NCBI GenBank assembly: GCA_002413665.1
Contig: DHXK01000188.1
Span: 9,309-15,801 of the forward strand
DNA: 6,493 nucleotides
Reading direction: 5' to 3'
DNA from: Legionellales bacterium UBA5158
GTDB taxonomy: Bacteria > Pseudomonadota > Gammaproteobacteria > DSM-16500
Position numbers and translations under genes: made by a program. Positions 4,816 through 6,493 of this stretch are shown here, piece after piece. Under the pieces are notes generated by a model that ran no database searches, was not told the DNA's origin, and was given only the letters and a program-made list of their open reading frames with translations. Every line of letters starts with the position of its first letter. The first letter of the stretch is position 1.

Positions 4816-6493
4816 ATGCCGACTAAAGAACAAACAATGCAAGAGTTATGGAAAGAGTCTTATCTTTCTGGTGGAAGCGATGCTTATCTAGATGAGCTTT
4901 ATGAAAATTATTTACAAAATCCTAGTGATGTAACGCCTGAATGGCGTAACTACTTCGATGAGTTAAATAATAATTCCACATCGAGTCCTGATGTTTCACA
5001 TGCTGATATTCGTGATTATTTTCTGCAATTAAGTAAACACTCTAATAACAATATTCAAGTTCAACCAAGTGACATAGCGCATATTCACAAACAAGAAAAA
5101 ATTGTTAATTTAATTACTGCTTATCGAAGTTTCGGTCATTTACAAGCAAATATAGACCCTCTTGGTTTGTATAAAGGAATTGATAGTCCACAGTTACATT
5201 TATCGTTCTATGGATTTACAGAGACTGATCTCAAAACTATTTTTGATGTGGGCTCATTCGTCGAGTTGAAAAAAACATCTGCTACTTTACAAGAAATCTA
5301 TGACACGTTGCGTAAAACCTACTGCAGTACTATCGGTATCGAGTACATGCATATCAACCAAACGGATGAAGTGCTCTGGCTACAAAAAAGAATGGAGCAA
5401 ATTTGGCTTAACTTCAATCCTACCAAAGAAGAGAAATTACACCTTCTAGATCGATTGGTTGTTGCTGATGGTTTAGAAAAGTATCTTGGGTTCAAATATG
5501 TAGGACAAAAAAGATTCTCGTTAGAAGGTGGTGATAGCTTAATTCCTTTATTAGACACTATCGTAAATCATAGCGCTGAGTTAGGTATCAAGGAAGGCAT
5601 TATCGGTATGGCGCATCGAGGTCGATTAAATGTCCTCGTGAATATTTTAGGTCAAGCCTCAGCAAAAGTTTTTGCTGGATTTGAAGGTAAGAATATCGAT
5701 GAAAAAAATTCTGGCGATGTTAAATATCACATGGGATATTCAGCCGATGTGAAAACAAAAACGGGTTCAGTTCATCTTGCCTTAGCGTTTAATCCCTCTC
5801 ATTTAGAAATTGTATCTCCTGTCGTTCAAGGTTCAGTACGATCAAGACAACGCCGCAGACGTGATACGACAAAAAAATTAGTGATGCCTTTACAAATACA
5901 TGGTGACGCTGCATTTGCAGGTCAAGGTGTGGTCGCTGAAACATTTAATATGTCACAAGCTCGCTGGTTTTGTGTAGGTGGATCCATCCATATTGTTATC
6001 AACAATCAAGTGGGATTCACTATTAGCAATCCCAAAGATTCGCGTTCAACACTCTATTGCACTGATATTGCAAAAATGGTGCAAGCACCGGTATTACACG
6101 TGAATGCTAATGATCCTGAAGCGATATTGTTTGTTGCAAAGCTCGCTGTTGATTATCGCAATCAGTTTAAAAAAGACATTGTTATCGATATGGTTTGCTA
6201 TCGTCGTCACGGGCATAACGAAGCAGATGAACCTGCTGCAACACAACCTGTCATGTACAAAATTATCAAAAGTCTTGCACCTGCTTGCACCTTATATGCA
6301 AAAAAATTAATTATAGAAGGTGTGATTGATGATAAAAAAGAACAAGAGCTAGCAGATGCTTATCGCAAAGAATTAGATGCAGGTGTCAGTGTAGTGGATA
6401 CCGTTCATGATAAAGATGCCTATGAATATGCGGTATCATGGGAACCTTTCATAGATAAAGAATGGAATATTACTGCTAACACAGGCTTTTCAC
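4816..6493 (+). CDS. sucA: 2-oxoglutarate dehydrogenase E1 component, 5' part
   Basis: Thiamine-diphosphate enzyme that decarboxylates 2-oxoglutarate and transfers the succinyl group to the E2 lipoyl domain (SucB), in the cytoplasmic OGDH complex. The frame is open to the right edge: 559 whole codons of the roughly 930 usual for the family. The N-terminal segment (residues 10-50, SYLSGG...LDELYENYLQNP) matches the family's E2-contact region. Next come EYMHI, RFSLEGGDSLIPLL and MAHRGRLNVLVN (active-site His267), then KYHMG (His305). The cofactor signature runs from GDAA (363-366) to NNQVGF (from 396), and YRRHGHNEADEP follows at 462-473. The ATG at 4816 gives an N terminus of family length but has no clear Shine-Dalgarno. 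An in-frame ATG at 4780 lies inside the terminator stem; ATG 4837 is a shorter option. Residues 483-490 (KSLAPACT) diverge from the usual IKKHPTPR-like sequence. Confidence 0.96.
   Translation, partial: MPTKEQTMQELWKESYLSGGSDAYLDELYENYLQNPSDVTPEWRNYFDELNNNSTSSPDVSHADIRDYFLQLSKHSNNNIQVQPSDIAHIHKQEKIVNLITAYRSFGHLQANIDPLGLYKGIDSPQLHLSFYGFTETDLKTIFDVGSFVELKKTSATLQEIYDTLRKTYCSTIGIEYMHINQTDEVLWLQKRMEQIWLNFNPTKEEKLHLLDRLVVADGLEKYLGFKYVGQKRFSLEGGDSLIPLLDTIVNHSAELGIKEGIIGMAHRGRLNVLVNILGQASAKVFAGFEGKNIDEKNSGDVKYHMGYSADVKTKTGSVHLALAFNPSHLEIVSPVVQGSVRSRQRRRRDTTKKLVMPLQIHGDAAFAGQGVVAETFNMSQARWFCVGGSIHIVINNQVGFTISNPKDSRSTLYCTDIAKMVQAPVLHVNANDPEAILFVAKLAVDYRNQFKKDIVIDMVCYRRHGHNEADEPAATQPVMYKIIKSLAPACTLYAKKLIIEGVIDDKKEQELADAYRKELDAGVSVVDTVHDKDAYEYAVSWEPFIDKEWNITANTGFS

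Noticed and set aside
5319..5558. Minus-strand frame inside sucA
   Set aside because: Antisense shadow of well-conserved sucA codons.
1..6493. Search for a previously undescribed system
   Set aside because: All long frames are core TCA-cycle genes in canonical order, and no unexplained stretch exceeds about 190 bases. Nothing supports a defence, mobile or biosynthetic system here.

Overview
This window is a compact housekeeping segment of the TCA cycle from an AT-rich gammaproteobacterium. It reads as follows: gltA (citrate synthase) leftward, then a short divergent promoter region, then sdhC-sdhD-sdhA-sdhB (succinate dehydrogenase, complex II) and the first 60% or so of sucA (2-oxoglutarate dehydrogenase E1) rightward. 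The gltA <-> sdhCDAB-suc arrangement is the standard gammaproteobacterial one. The proteins align with the Escherichia coli homologues nearly end to end (from memory, not from a search). The AT-rich composition and a few sequence choices would fit a member of the Legionellales (Legionella/Coxiella relatives), possibly host-associated, but I cannot fix the genus from this sequence.

Layout. At 1-18 there is a GC-rich perfect hairpin just past the gltA stop; it may be the gltA terminator or the edge of a dispersed palindromic repeat. gltA occupies 43-1329 on the minus strand. The 186-base gap between gltA and sdhC holds two good sigma70-type promoters back to back. The gltA promoter is TTGACA-17-TATAGT on the minus strand, and the sdhC promoter is TTGATT-17-TATAAT on the plus strand; their -35 boxes are 20 bp apart. 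sdhC (GTG start), sdhD, sdhA and sdhB are tightly packed, with a 7-base overlap and then gaps of 4 and 10 bases, so they form one operon. A hairpin followed by six T residues separates sdhB from sucA in a 95-base gap. sucA runs off the right edge.

Together the genes make citrate from oxaloacetate and acetyl-CoA (GltA), convert 2-oxoglutarate to succinyl-CoA (SucA with the SucB and Lpd subunits, not in view), and oxidise succinate to fumarate while reducing ubiquinone in the inner membrane (SdhABCD). All key catalytic, flavin, iron-sulfur and haem residues that I checked are present, so the genes look functional. No RNA genes, mobile elements, CRISPR arrays or accessory genes are visible, and I see no sign of a novel system. 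The points of interest are the regulatory architecture and a few residue substitutions.
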